A program made the position numbers and the translations under genes. From Smittia aterrima (lineage: Eukaryota > Arthropoda > Insecta > Diptera > Chironomidae), in NCBI GenBank assembly GCA_033063855.1, contig CP093829.1, positions 25,327,537-25,391,536 of the forward strand: 64,000 nt of DNA. Reading direction: 5' to 3'. This document shows positions 25,901-37,300 of this stretch, piece by piece. Numbering within the stretch: the first letter of the stretch is position 1; every line of letters starts with the position of its first letter. The notes under the pieces were generated by a model. The model had not been told where the DNA came from and did not search any database. It saw nothing but the letters and a program-made list of their open reading frames with translations.

Positions 25901-28900
25901 CATTTGGCATGGTAACTTTGATGGATTTAAAAAGGAATTAAGTTAATCTCAAACGTAAAATCTTAAAAATTATCTTTTTTTTTAAACTTTTTCACTTAAA
26001 AAGTGCCCAAGGTGCAATAGAAATTGTTCAGCTAATGTTCAAGCTTCAACCGCTTGAAAAACGAGTCAGTTTATCCTGTACAGACATTCAGAAGATGACA
26101 CCATTGCATTGCGCTTCAATGTTTGATCATCCTGACCTCGTAGAGTTTCTGGTTACGGAGGGAGCAGACATTAATGCTTCGGGTGCGTTTTTCAAATTTA
26201 TTGTGATAATGATTATCAGATAATCTTTGGGATTTAAAAATTATTTATACAGACAAAGAACGTCGCTCGCCTATTTTATTGGCAGCATCAAGAGGCGGTT
26301 GGCGGACTGTTCATGTTTTGATTAAAATGGGAGCCAATCTTCATCTCAAGGACGTTACGCAACGAAATCTGTTGCACTTAATTATCATCAACGGCGGACG
26401 CTTGGAAGAATTTGCCACAGAAATCAGTAGCAACTCAAACTGCATTTGGAGTGATTTTCTGAATGAGAAAGACCACACGGGATGTTCGCCTCTTCATTAT
26501 GCTTCACGCGAAGGTCACATAAGGTCTTTAGAGAATTTAATTCAACTTGGGGCAGTCATAAATCTAAAGAACAATAACAATGAGTCGCCACTGCACTTCG
26601 CTGCTCGTTACGGTCGGTATAATACCGTCAAACAACTTCTCGATTCAGAGAAAGGAACTTTTATAATCAACGAATGTGATGGCGAAGGCTTGACTCCGCT
26701 TCATATTGCGTCCCAGCAAGGACACACTCGAGTTGTTCAACTGCTTTTAAACCGAGGCGCGTTATTACATCGTGACCACAAGTGAGTTCAGATTGAATTT
26801 ACTAAATTTCCAATTTGAAATATTTTGCATCAAACAGCGGACGTAATCCTCTGCATTTGGCAGCTCGAGGCAACTACACGCAAACTGTCGAGCTTTTGCA
26901 TTCAGTTCATTCCCATTTGATGGATCAAGTCGACAAAGATGGAGTTAGTTATGTTTTATTTGATAACTTTCTTTATTAGAATCACGATTAGAAAATCAAT
27001 TAAATTTAAATTTCTCTCATTAGAACACAGCACTGCACTTGGCTTCGATGGAGAATAAACCGAATGCAATCTCATTGTTGCTGTCTCTGGGCTGTAAGCT
27101 CATTTATAACAGCATGGATATGTCAGCTATCGACTATGCTATACATTATAAGTATCCTGAAGCTGCTCTGGCGATGGTAACTCACGAGGAAAGAGGACAA
27201 GAAGTCATGTGCTTAAAATCTGATAAACACCCTTGCGTAACACTTGCATTAATTGCTTCGATGCCCAGGGTCTTTGAGGCCGTTCAAGATAAATGCATTA
27301 CTAAAGCAAACTGCAAGAAGGATTCGAAGAGCTTTTATGTAAGTTCATTATTTTGATAATTTATTCAAAGTATTTTCAGCTTCCGATGACTTCGATCAAA
27401 CAAAGAAAACTTTCACTAATTCAATATTTAGATTCGATATTCGTTCTCATGTCTTCACTGTCCTCAAATGTACGCTAAAATGGATGAGAACACTGGAGAT
27501 GCCCTTACTATCTCCGAACCCATACCCCTTCCTGCGTTGAACGTAAGATGAAGTAGACGCGTGTAGCTTGGCAGAATTTTTTGAATGCAAAGTCTTTTCT
27601 GTCCTGTTTGAAGCATGACCATGCTCGTCATTTCCTAATTTTGCTTGATGATTTAACCTTTTAGTTTGGATTAAAAAAATTGTGTTTCGTAGATTAAATA
27701 TAGTTTCAACTCATATCAAAAATCTGAAGACCAAGTCAAGTTGATTCAACAAAAGTTGAACGATCCTAAGTGGAGGCCGGCTCCACTGCAAGTTGTCAAT
27801 GTGAGTTAAATTACTGTCATTACTCGAAAGAGAGAGTTCGACGATTTGTTTTGAAAAGTATTTGCTTTTTAAGCTAACTTACTAAAAAATCTTGTTGAAT
27901 ATTTTTTTCATTTTCGATTGACGACAGTAAAGTTTTAGTGTTGTAACGTGTTTTTGTTGACTTTGCTTTTTGATATAACTTAAACTACATAAAGCTTTGC
28001 TTTTTGAAGCTTCTTTAAAATTCTTGAAAAGCAGAACCTTAATTCATGAATATTCAAGTCAAGTAACTTGTTCTTTCATTAGTTAGAAGTTGTTAAGATT
28101 GATTGCTTCACGTGCTATTGCTTGGCGACGTCTTTAAACTAAACTTTTTGAATGTATTCTTTAGGCAATGGTACAGCATGGACGCGTTGAGCTTCTGGCT
28201 CATCCTCTTAGCCAGAAATATTTGCAGATGAAGTGGAACTCTTACGGGAAATACATCCACTTGGCCAATCTTCTTTTCTACAGCATTTTCCTTATTTTCA
28301 TTACACTCTATTCATCTTCTCTGATGCAAAACGGAAAAGACGCTAAGGTGCTTTAAAGATTTTTATTAATTCACTTACCATTCTAACGGAATTCTCTATC
28401 TCAGCTTCTTCCTAACGACACAGATTCGAGTTACATACAAAACGAAAGTGACACGGCCGATGGCTCAAGAAGTTCAGGCGGAAACTTACACGTCACTCCG
28501 ATAATGATGATTTCAGGAACTGCAATTTTGTTGTACGTCGTGCTCAGTACTATCAGAGAAATCATTCAGATTTATCAACAGCGCTATCATTACTTAATGG
28601 AGCCTATTAACTTCGTGTCTTGGCTACTTTACATTGCAGCTTTTATTATGGTCTCTCCGGTTTTAATGGTGAGAACTTCTTTACTTGCTAAGAACTACAA
28701 CGACATTCATTTGCACAATTTTATCATTTCAGAACGGATACAAATGCGAGTCTCTCTTTTCGGCAGCTGCGTTGACAGTTTTCCTTTCATGGTTCAATTT
28801 GCTTCTGCTTCTGCAACGATTTGATCAAGTTGGAATTTACGTCGTGATGTTCCTGGAAATTCTACAGACTTTGGTACTTGCTCTCAGCATTCACCGAAAT

Positions 28901-30006
28901 TTTGAACCATTTAAAATAATTTATATTTTTCATTCCCACTTTTTTAGATTAAAGTCTTGATGGTCTTCTCGATTCTTATTATTGCATTCGGTTTGGCTTT
29001 CTTTATTCTTCTGTCAAGTGTTCCGGATCCTCAACCGAATCATCTTTCCTTCAAAACAACCCCTTTGGCAATGCTTCGCACTTTCTCAATGATGCTGGGT
29101 GAAATGGATTTTGTTGGAACATTCATTCAACCGTATCACACTAACAGCTTACCATTTCCTTATGCTTCTTTCATCATTCTCTGTAAGATTCTCTTCTTTC
29201 CTTTACGAGAAAGTTATTTCATTAAATATTCACAGGTCTCTTCATGATTTTGATGCCGATCCTTTTGATGAACTTGCTCATTGGTTTGGCTGTTGGTGAC
29301 ATTGAATCAGTTCGACGCAATGCTCAATTGAAACGATTGGCAATGCAAGTTGTTCTGCACACTGAGCTTGAAAGGAAGCTTCCACAAATTTGGTTGGAAA
29401 AAATTAACAAGAACGAACTTATCGAATATCCAAACGAGGACAAATGCAAACTTGGATTCTTTGATTACTTTTTGCGAAAATGGCTTTGCAATCCTTTCAA
29501 TGAGTCAAATGGAAATGGTGAGAATGGAGAGAAATCTTATACAAAAACATTTTCTAGATTGAGTTTCAATTTTAATTACTTTTAATTATTTCTTGTCAGC
29601 TGGTCTTGAGATGGTTCTTGATTCTAACGAAGATTATGTGACGTTCGAAATGGAAAAACAAAAACGAAAATTAAAGGACTTGGCAAAATTAATGGATCAG
29701 CAACATCAACTTCTTCGTTTAATTGTTCAGGTGAGAATTCTTTACTGAGAAGTTCAACAAACCCAATTCAATGAAATAATTCACAGAAAATGGAAATAAA
29801 AACCGAAGCCGATGATGTTGACGAGGGTGTGTCCGTCAAAGAATTGCGACCAATTAGCGCAATGTGAGTTTTTGAAACCCAAAGGCTTTCATTTATTAAC
29901 TAAACTTTATTCAAAAAGGCTAAACGAAAATCCTGCACGTTGGAATTCTCCCAGAATCAAGAAGAAATTGAGAACTGCTATGAGCTTTAACAAAAGTTTA
30001 TCCTAA
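22948..30006 (+). CDS. TrpA1: TRPA1 ankyrin-repeat cation channel
   Basis: Non-selective cation channel used for heat and chemical nociception. About 21 coding exons join with consistent phases to 1,205 residues (1,204 with the alternative linker exon). First exon 22948-23067 (MPTSLYLLQKSK); second 23327-23449. Ankyrin repeats fill exons from 24860 to 27338 (TPLH/ALHLA motifs such as GNTPLHAAVEN, GRTALHLAA, SPLHYASREGH, TPLHIASQQGH). Two alternative linker exons follow (27432-27542, 27693-27800). The membrane part starts at 28165 (AMVQHGRVELLAHPLSQKYL): S1 near 28255, S2-S5 from 28500 to 29040, pore loop with GEMD (near 29098), S6 (LFMILMPILLMNLLIGLAVG, 29238-29297). The cytosolic C-terminus has a coiled coil (29600-29730) and ends ARWNSPRIKKKLRTAMSF. 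Motif order and the conserved last 20 residues distinguish it from painless or pyrexia. The start methionine is supported by in-phase splicing; other N-terminal isoforms cannot be excluded. Confidence 0.95.
23450..24859 (+). other. 1.4 kb intron of TrpA1
   Basis: Separates the N-terminal exons from the ankyrin block. On the plus strand an in-frame ATG at 24803 runs straight into the first ankyrin exon, so an alternative 5' end is conceivable. On the minus strand at 24143-24272 an open frame has an acceptor-like start, a hydrophobic segment and a stop (reported separately). Otherwise AT-rich and featureless. Confidence 0.6.
24143..24272 (-). other. Possible orphan terminal coding exon with a membrane segment
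   Basis: On the minus strand, after an acceptor-like TCGGATAG, a frame reads VPNPRTFVQFGITIGVIAIL, continues as a hydrophobic stretch, then a polar tail with RHNLWNFEFGN and a TAA stop. It lacks an ATG, so it would need upstream exons at higher coordinates, where I found none. It lies inside a TrpA1 intron. It could be the end of a nested small membrane protein, a decayed gene, or chance. Confidence 0.25.
27432..27542 (+). other. TrpA1: TrpA1 alternative linker exon A (37 codons)
   Basis: Starts after TTTAG and ends before GTAAGA, phase 0 on both sides. Encodes IRYSFSCLHCPQMYAKMDEN and ends PIPLPALN. It carries two cysteines (SCLHC). It is homologous in position and in its first five residues to exon B 150 bp downstream, so the two look like mutually exclusive cassettes between the last ankyrin repeat and the pre-S1 region. 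Confidence 0.8.
27693..27800 (+). other. TrpA1: TrpA1 alternative linker exon B (36 codons)
   Basis: Starts after TTTCGTAG and ends before GTGAGT, phase 0 on both sides. Encodes IKYSFNSYQKSEDQVKLIQQ and ends PAPLQVVN. It lacks the cysteines of exon A and is more helical and charged. Followed by a 364 bp intron before the exon starting AMVQHGRVE. Confidence 0.8.
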
Positions 30007-31067
30007 ATAATTTCCTGTATCAATGTCTTATTTCATATAATAGCTCGACATGTGAGCGAACTAATTATTTTGTTTGATGTTCAATTATAATGATTTGTGT
30101 CTATTCAAACATCTTATTGTCCCACGTTTGAGTAAGTTTGATCATTGCACAATTAAAAAATGAATAAAAATTTGTTGTAACTGTTTGTACGAGCGTCAAA
30201 TCAAATTTTTGTTACTTGATGGTTCTTCACGTTTAAGGAAAACAAATAAGAAACTTATTCGGATCATTAATAATTGACAAGCTTAAATTCAAAAAAAAAA
30301 AATGCGGCTTTTTAAAAAATTGCGCTCGATTTCAACGACATCTGGCATGAAGTTCAAAAGCTTTTTTGAAGTTCAAATTCTACGTCTTGACAATTGAACG
30401 TCGTCGTGCAATTATTTTCGTCGTTTAGTGAAATAGAACCTTTAAAGTGTTGAAAATAAGTGGAAATGTAAGTTGAACTATCGCATTTAGTTAAAGTAGT
30501 GAATAAATCATATTGGAGCATCGTAGTTCGCATTAAAAGTGGGTCAATCAATCAGGTCACTTTGAGAAAAGTCTTTGGTTCCGTGTGAAAAATTATAAAT
30601 AATTCGCCGCTGTAGAGAAAAACACAAACAATCAACTACAGCTGAGTAATCGCAAATATAAATAAGCGTTTAGAGTCAACATAAACCGAGTTTCCATTCA
30701 AAAACTCAAGATTTTTCATCGCCGTAAAGAATCTTTTCTCGTCACGTACAGTTCTCACAAAAAATCAAAAGCGATTTTCATTCTCTCTCTGCTTTGAGGT
30801 GATTCACCTCCAGATATCTCTTTACATATATTTTTAAGGGCTATTCGTAAATGACGAAAGTTTCTGATCTCGATTGATTCATTTCAACCTGTCTCTAAAG
30901 ATACTTTTAATTTTCGCACTCACTTGATATAAATCGAATAAGAAAATGCTTCAAATAGATTGCTTCCAAGTCGCAGTAGAAGCAATTTGACGTCATTCAG
31001 TAACTAATATTGATTCGTTTCGCAGATTTCTTTTGAGAAGAAAAATCGATAGACAAGAAGAGAAAAC
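30007..31067. other. Intergenic region between TrpA1 and Pep
   Basis: 1.06 kb containing the TrpA1 3' UTR and the Pep promoter and leader. AATAAA-like sequence lies near 30160. A short minus-strand frame (30354-30551) has no recognisable features. No TATA box is evident close to the Pep start. Confidence 0.6.
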
Positions 31068-34000
31068 ATGACTTTCCGAAATAACAATAACAACCGTCGT
31101 AATAACCAAGGAGGCAACTTTAATAACAACAACAACAACTATGGAGGTACGATCAGCAGAGGAAACGTTAATCCTTGGGGAGATGGTCCCAACATGAGCG
31201 GTGGTCGCGGAAATATGGGAGGAAACGGCGGGGGCAATAATGATGCTTTAGCTCTAGCTAATAATTTGTTGAACAACTTGTTCCGCAATCAAAATCAGAA
31301 CAACGTTCCTCCATCCTTATTAGACATGGCTGGACCTCGAGGTGGCTACAACGATGGTCCTCGCGGTGGATTTAATGATTTTCGTGTGAGTAAACTTTAC
31401 CTGATTTTATTGTAATGTCCCACGGTGAAAATCTTCTGAAAAATATCCTGAACGGTCCAACGATTATTTTTCAAGATTTTAAGGCTTTAAGTTCTCTTCA
31501 AGTCTTTAATTAGATTGTAGTTTTGTAAAGGATTTTTTTTGTTTGTATCACTAAATATTATGACGATCACAATTGATTTTGATAATTTAAGTCAATCAAA
31601 TATTTCTTCTTCTCTTTTTCTCCAATTTTATGTCGTGAATATTGTTAATTGAAATATATTCCGAATTCTGAAATGCTCGTGGCTCATTCACAACCACATG
31701 AATCCTGATAATTCACGCCACATCATGTGGACGAACTTGTTTTTCGTGAAACCAATCTAATATCCTGGATTTCGAAACCTCGTGCCTGCTTTCATCATTC
31801 GCTTCTGCTTCATGCACGGCTCCATTCGAAACACTTCTTTCGTCTCCGATTTGACATTCAAATCAATAAAGATGGGCCGTGGCAATGGCGGCAGGATGCA
31901 AAACAATAATCGCCGCAATAATAATAATAACAATCGTGTTGTCAAAGGCGCCATTCGAAAACCAAACGCTGGCAATCGAAAGCCGAATGCCCAAAAGAAT
32001 TTCAATAATTCTAATAAGCAAAACGATTCGGCGACTGATCATACAACAAATAAGAAAAATGACGATGCGAGGTAAGCGATCCAAACACTAATTTTCTCTC
32101 CACCAAATAAATATTCAAAGAAAAGTTTTCTAGTTTAATTTTTATCGAATTAAAAGCAAGAACTTCAACGCAATCGCATTCGTAGTGCGCATTGTGCCTG
32201 AATTTGTTGTAATCTTTCATTTCTCTCACAACCACCATCCCCCTGATGACGAAATGTTTCTTCCTGTGAATAAAACCTTGTCTTGCTTAGCAATTCGATG
32301 AAATTCATTTTCAAAATTGACTGAATGCTCTTAAACGAATACAAAATTGGAGGAACGAACGCTTCTGTCGCTGCACAACGAACTTCCTCACAATTTTGTT
32401 TCCGACGAAATTGTCTTCGACTCTTTAACATCAAACTTATGATTTTAATTACGATCGAAATTCTCTGGTTTTGTGGCAAAATGAATTTCATTGCGTCACG
32501 AAACTTTCTCCTGAAGCTGTCGCATTCGCGTAGGCTGAACTTTTCTGTTGAAACTTTTTCGTCAATTCTTTGTTCTAATCTTTAAACTGCTCTGTTTCTC
32601 ACGCTAATGAATAAATTATTTAGAAATGGAGTTGATATTAAGGAAGAAACGTCAACTGGAAAGGACTCTAAACGCAAGATCTCAGCGTATTCGGATGTTC
32701 CGAACGACATGTTTTACTGTCATCTCTGTCAAAAGCATATGTGGGACTCCACGTCTTTTGAAAACCATTTGAAGGGAAGAACTCATCAGGTAAAATAAGA
32801 AATTAAATTCACTTTTACTTCGTGAACTAATAAAATTATTCTAATTTTTAGATGATGAAAGAAGGAGTTGAAGAATCTTATCGCCTTCGGGCTAATATGC
32901 TTCGTCAAGAAGCGAAGATTGCCGAGCAACTGAAATCAATTGAAATCGACCGATTGAAGCGACTTGGAAAGGCAATTCGAGCTGCCAATCAGATTCGTGA
33001 ATACTGCGCCATGTGCGATCTCCAGTTCTATGGACATTTGTCGACCCATCGTAAATCCGAGGGTCACTTGGACTTAAAGAAGTGAGTCGAATATCTTACT
33101 TTATGAATAATTTTTGAAACTCTTAAATATTTTAGATTTTTACATCCGAAGTGTGATGACTGCACAACGGAATTCCACAATCGGACAGAATTTGACGATC
33201 ATTTGTTGTCACCAGCTCACATGAAGACGAGCAAGACTCCACCATCTTACAAGTCGGAAGAAAGTCGAAAGAATCGTTTGCAAATCTTGACTGAAGCTGA
33301 TGAACTTCAAGGACTACGTGAAGAGAAACCTAAGAAAGAAAAGAAGGAACCTCTAAAGGAAGGTGAAGTTGCAACAACTGATGAACAGAAAACTGAAGAA
33401 GGCGCTGAAGCTGAGAAAATGGAGACTGACGCAAATGCGTCTCAAACCGAGGCTGAGATTAAACAAGAGGCAGAAGAAGCGGAAGAGGCTGAAGCTCAAA
33501 ATGATCAACCCGAGATTGAACCAATTTTGGATTTTAACGAGGGTGACGACATCGGACCAGAGATTGAAAACAAGATTCCGAAATACAATTGTAAACGTCA
33601 AGTTGGATCGGCTTTGATTTCGAAACTTGTTTGTTTCGAGTGTCGCTTGTGCAACAAATACTTCGATACTGAAGTAACAGCGGAGATTCACTCGCGAACC
33701 TACAACCACCATCGTTTGTTTGTAAAGTTCTTGAACGAAAAAGCAAACGAAACAAAGATCGCTCAGAAACGCGCTGCTGCCGCTGTTGAAGAGACCGAAC
33801 GTTTGAAGCGCATTAAGTTAGAATCTGATGCCGAAGTTAAAACTGAAGAAGTTCCGAAGTCTGAATTATATGATCCAACTGAGGCTACAGGAGAGGATGA
33901 ACCGAAAGAAACAACAACTGAAACAACTACTGACGCACCAATGACTGAGATTACAAGTGCTCCAGTAGCAGTTGAAGAAAAAGCCCCGATCGTTGAGACT

Positions 34001-34342
34001 AAAATTGAAGCGGTTGCTGAAGAACCCGTCGTCCCAACTGTTGCTGCACCAGCTGTCGTTCCAGTTCAAGCTACTGCCGTCCAGGTAACACCAGCGACAC
34101 CTGTCGTACCGGCCGTAGCTCCAGTAATTCCAGCAACAACTCCGGCTGTCGTCGCTCCTGTCGCTGCTACCGTTCAACAATCTCCAGCGCAAAATAATCA
34201 ACACAACAATCAACAACAGCAAAATAACCAGAACAACCAGCAACAAAATAATACTCCCAACAAATTCAACAACAATCGCGGACGTGGACGTGGTGGAAAC
34301 AACAATAACCGTCGCTCCGGCCGTTATGGTGGTCGCTACTAA
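31068..34342 (+). CDS. Pep: Zinc finger protein on ecdysone puffs (Pep)
   Basis: Nuclear RNA/DNA-binding protein of active ecdysone puffs and hnRNP complexes. Five exons (31068-31385, 31872-32071, 32624-32789, 32852-33081, 33136-34342) give about 706 residues. The N-terminus is low-complexity N/G/R (exons 1-2). Then come four U1/matrin-type C2H2 fingers: FYCHLCQKHMWDSTSFENH..H; YCAMCDLQFYGH..H; CDDCTTEFHNRTEFDDH..H; and FECRLCNKYFDTEVTAEIHS..H. A coiled basic segment (QEAKIAEQLKSIEIDRLKRL) sits between fingers 1 and 2, an acidic E/K-rich block between fingers 3 and 4. The C-terminus is V/P/A/T-rich, then Q/N-rich, ending in an RG-type tail (NNRGRGRGGNNNNR). Domain order matches Drosophila Pep. 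The exon 2 acceptor (AATAAAG|ATG) has a weak polypyrimidine tract and is the least certain junction. Confidence 0.93.
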
Positions 34343-37300
34343 TTTTCCAGCTTCAACCCGAATTTAAATCTACATAATTTCTAACTTTTCACCTTCCGTG
34401 CGTGTGGTTTTTATATAAATTTTACTAAAGTTTCAATGAACTTCTAAACTAGACTTGAAGGAAAATGTTTCTCCCTCTCTAACGATATGTAAGGCCAAAA
34501 GCATTGGCAAAGGTCACAGGAAATTATTTGAACGTTTAAATTTATTATCGTCGATAATATTAGAAGTAGTTGCATTTAAATTATTCCAATATGCTTGAAG
34601 AACATGATTATCAAACAAGCTTAAAAATATCTAAATACAAGTTGAAAGATTGTAGAAAAATCTTTGGAAATGTCTTGACCGGTTCGGAGCAGTAGAAGAA
34701 GAAATTATTTCATAAATGTCTTTCCATTGATAAAAATTATTTGTAGTGAATATCAATAAAAATTTCAAACAAAAATTGAGCTTCTTTTTATTAATGAAGG
34801 TGAAAAACCTTCGGGAGGTCTTTCGCTAATTAATTAATTTTGAACAGGAATCGAACAATTAACTCGTCAGTTTGCACGTCTTTCAAGTTCGATTTTGATG
34901 TGAGACACTGCTTAATCTTCAACAAAACAAAAATAAGTTTTTGTTGACGCTCGTCATTTTCGTTTAAAATTTTCCATAAAAATATAATTTTTAATGTGAC
35001 AAACATTTTTATTTCTTGACCTGCTTATATAATATTCCTATACAAATAATACCCTGTATAGTTCAATAGTTACGGAGAAAAGTCTTATTAAAGAATAGGA
35101 AATAAAAACTTCCGTCTTGACCTACCCGACTGCTTGAGCTCCAAATATTTAACTTAAATTTCAACGGAAAATAAACTTTCCATGACTTTTTGAGATGTAG
35201 ATTATTCCAAGATCGTGATAAAATTATAAATTTGATTAAAACTTCACATTAAGTATTTGAGTTCGGATTGAGATAAGATACCGTGTTAAACTAATTTTCA
35301 AATTCATTTCATACATTTTTAATGATAAAACTATGAAATCTTCAAGACTAATCGTAAAATGAATGAAAAACGCAAATGTGGAGGACATTGAAAATATTTA
35401 CTTAGTAGTTTGAGCATATAAGCTTACGATAAGCTTGTCGACAATAACAAAAACAATTTTATTAACTTGCTCAATTCGTTAGCAATGTTTGAGATTTCGA
35501 AGTAGAAATAAGTTTCAATTCCAGGAACCTTCATCGAACTGATGAGGAAATTGATTAATTTCGGATAGTCACTGCGATTAAAAGATAATGGTTTGAAAGA
35601 ATATTAAGAAAATCCTTGAGACTGTCTCGATAAATTTTTATTTCAACAAGCAAAACCATTAAAAAGATTTCAATTTGCACAAATATCATTTGACTTATCC
35701 CAGTATCAAATCAAGACGACATCGATTTGTTCAAATTAGAGCTTTCAGATTCTGGATTTAGCAACTTATTCTCACGGAAGACGTTTTTCAGAAATGTGTA
35801 AACTAGATTTAATAGCAGTGAAGGTTTCATTTTTGTTCATTCTAAACTGCAATTAACAATCTTTTGAGCGAACTAAGAATTCAAGAATAAAGAACTGAAA
35901 TGAAGGACACTTGTCTGCTTTTGACTTAATTGAAATGAATAAGAAACTTAAGAAATTAGCACTCGACTTTGTCTCACAGGCTGGAGAGTCTTCAATGAAG
36001 ATGATGCTGTTCTTTGAGTGAGTCAGTTATTTAAAAAATTGAATGATTCTGCAATCGAGACTCGTCTGGTAAATAAATCAATGTTTGTTAATATTTGATT
36101 CGTTAACATCTTTTCATGTGAAAGTTTTTGATGGAAACTTGTGATTTTCCACACTTCAAGACAAGGGAAAGTTTGATGCTCGTTAATCGTCTCGGGATAT
36201 ATTTTTTTATTACCAAGCTGTTCTATGAAAATAGCCTAAAAAAGATATTTGTATTACAATAAACCTTGAAGTGCGTATCATGCTTCTGACGACCTTGAAA
36301 CATCTCAGAAACTGTTTCGTCAACGCGTTACTACGAAAATGTTACAACGAATAAAAGTAAAAGGTCTGTTTTCCAGAAAAAAAATAGGCTTTAATTAATG
36401 AAAACTTTACAACCAACTCAGATGACTCTTCAATTAATCAATTGCACTGCAAAAGCATCTACAATAGCTAACACAAATTAAATATTTAATCTTATTTTCT
36501 GAGCTCGGCAACAGGTTAAATTTTTTGATAAGGACAACAAACTTGTGTCAAGATTTTTTGAGCGATTAAGAAAGCGAAATAAATCAAACTCACGTGAATC
36601 TACGTCAGTTGTTATCATTGTCGTAACAAAGGTGTTGCTCGGTCGCGCCATCCATCAGCGATCGTCTGAAGAAGAGTCGTTGATAGGAGAATGAAATGAA
36701 ATTGTCCCGGTAAATCCGGCTAAGACGACTTTTCTTGTTATCACTTGCTGCCATAAATCCCGCCCGTCATCGATCATGCCTTTCTAATCAACACTTACAA
36801 GACGATAAAATGTTTTATCAATCAACGATTGCGCAATAAATCATAAGTCTTTGTTTATAAGGCAATTGGATTTTTTGTCAAGAAGCGAGTGTCAAGCTCT
36901 TAACTCCAGCACTGTCAGCAACGATAAAACGTGTTGCTTTAATTTATTAGCGTGATGATAATGGAGTCTTTCAATGTGGATCATATCGCACAAAGTGAAT
37001 AAAGAGCAAGAAGAAATCATGTCTGTATCACCTACACTTGTAATTATTTTTGCTATCGTTGGAAACCACGTCGAAATGTTTCGTCGACGTCGCGAGATAA
37101 AGATTTTATAAAAAAAGGTTTTTTAAAAATATTTGCTTGTAAATTTTCAAAACTGTTTATTAAACAAATATTTTTCTGAGTTTAGTTTCTTGATAATTTA
37201 GAGGTTTGGAAAAAAGCTGTTTGATGAAAATTTAAAATGCGTGTATTCTTCATTAAACGCTTCAAGATAACTCGCAAGTTAAACACAATGGCCATCAACA

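Noticed and set aside
32165..32585. Overlapping ORFs on both strands inside the third Pep intron
   Set aside because: Both strands are open over the same stretch, neither resembles a protein family, and in-phase splicing of Pep removes the region.
33353..34246. Long minus-strand ORFs opposite Pep
   Set aside because: They are antisense shadows of the biased E/K/A/V/T/Q-rich coding sequence of Pep and show low-complexity translations.
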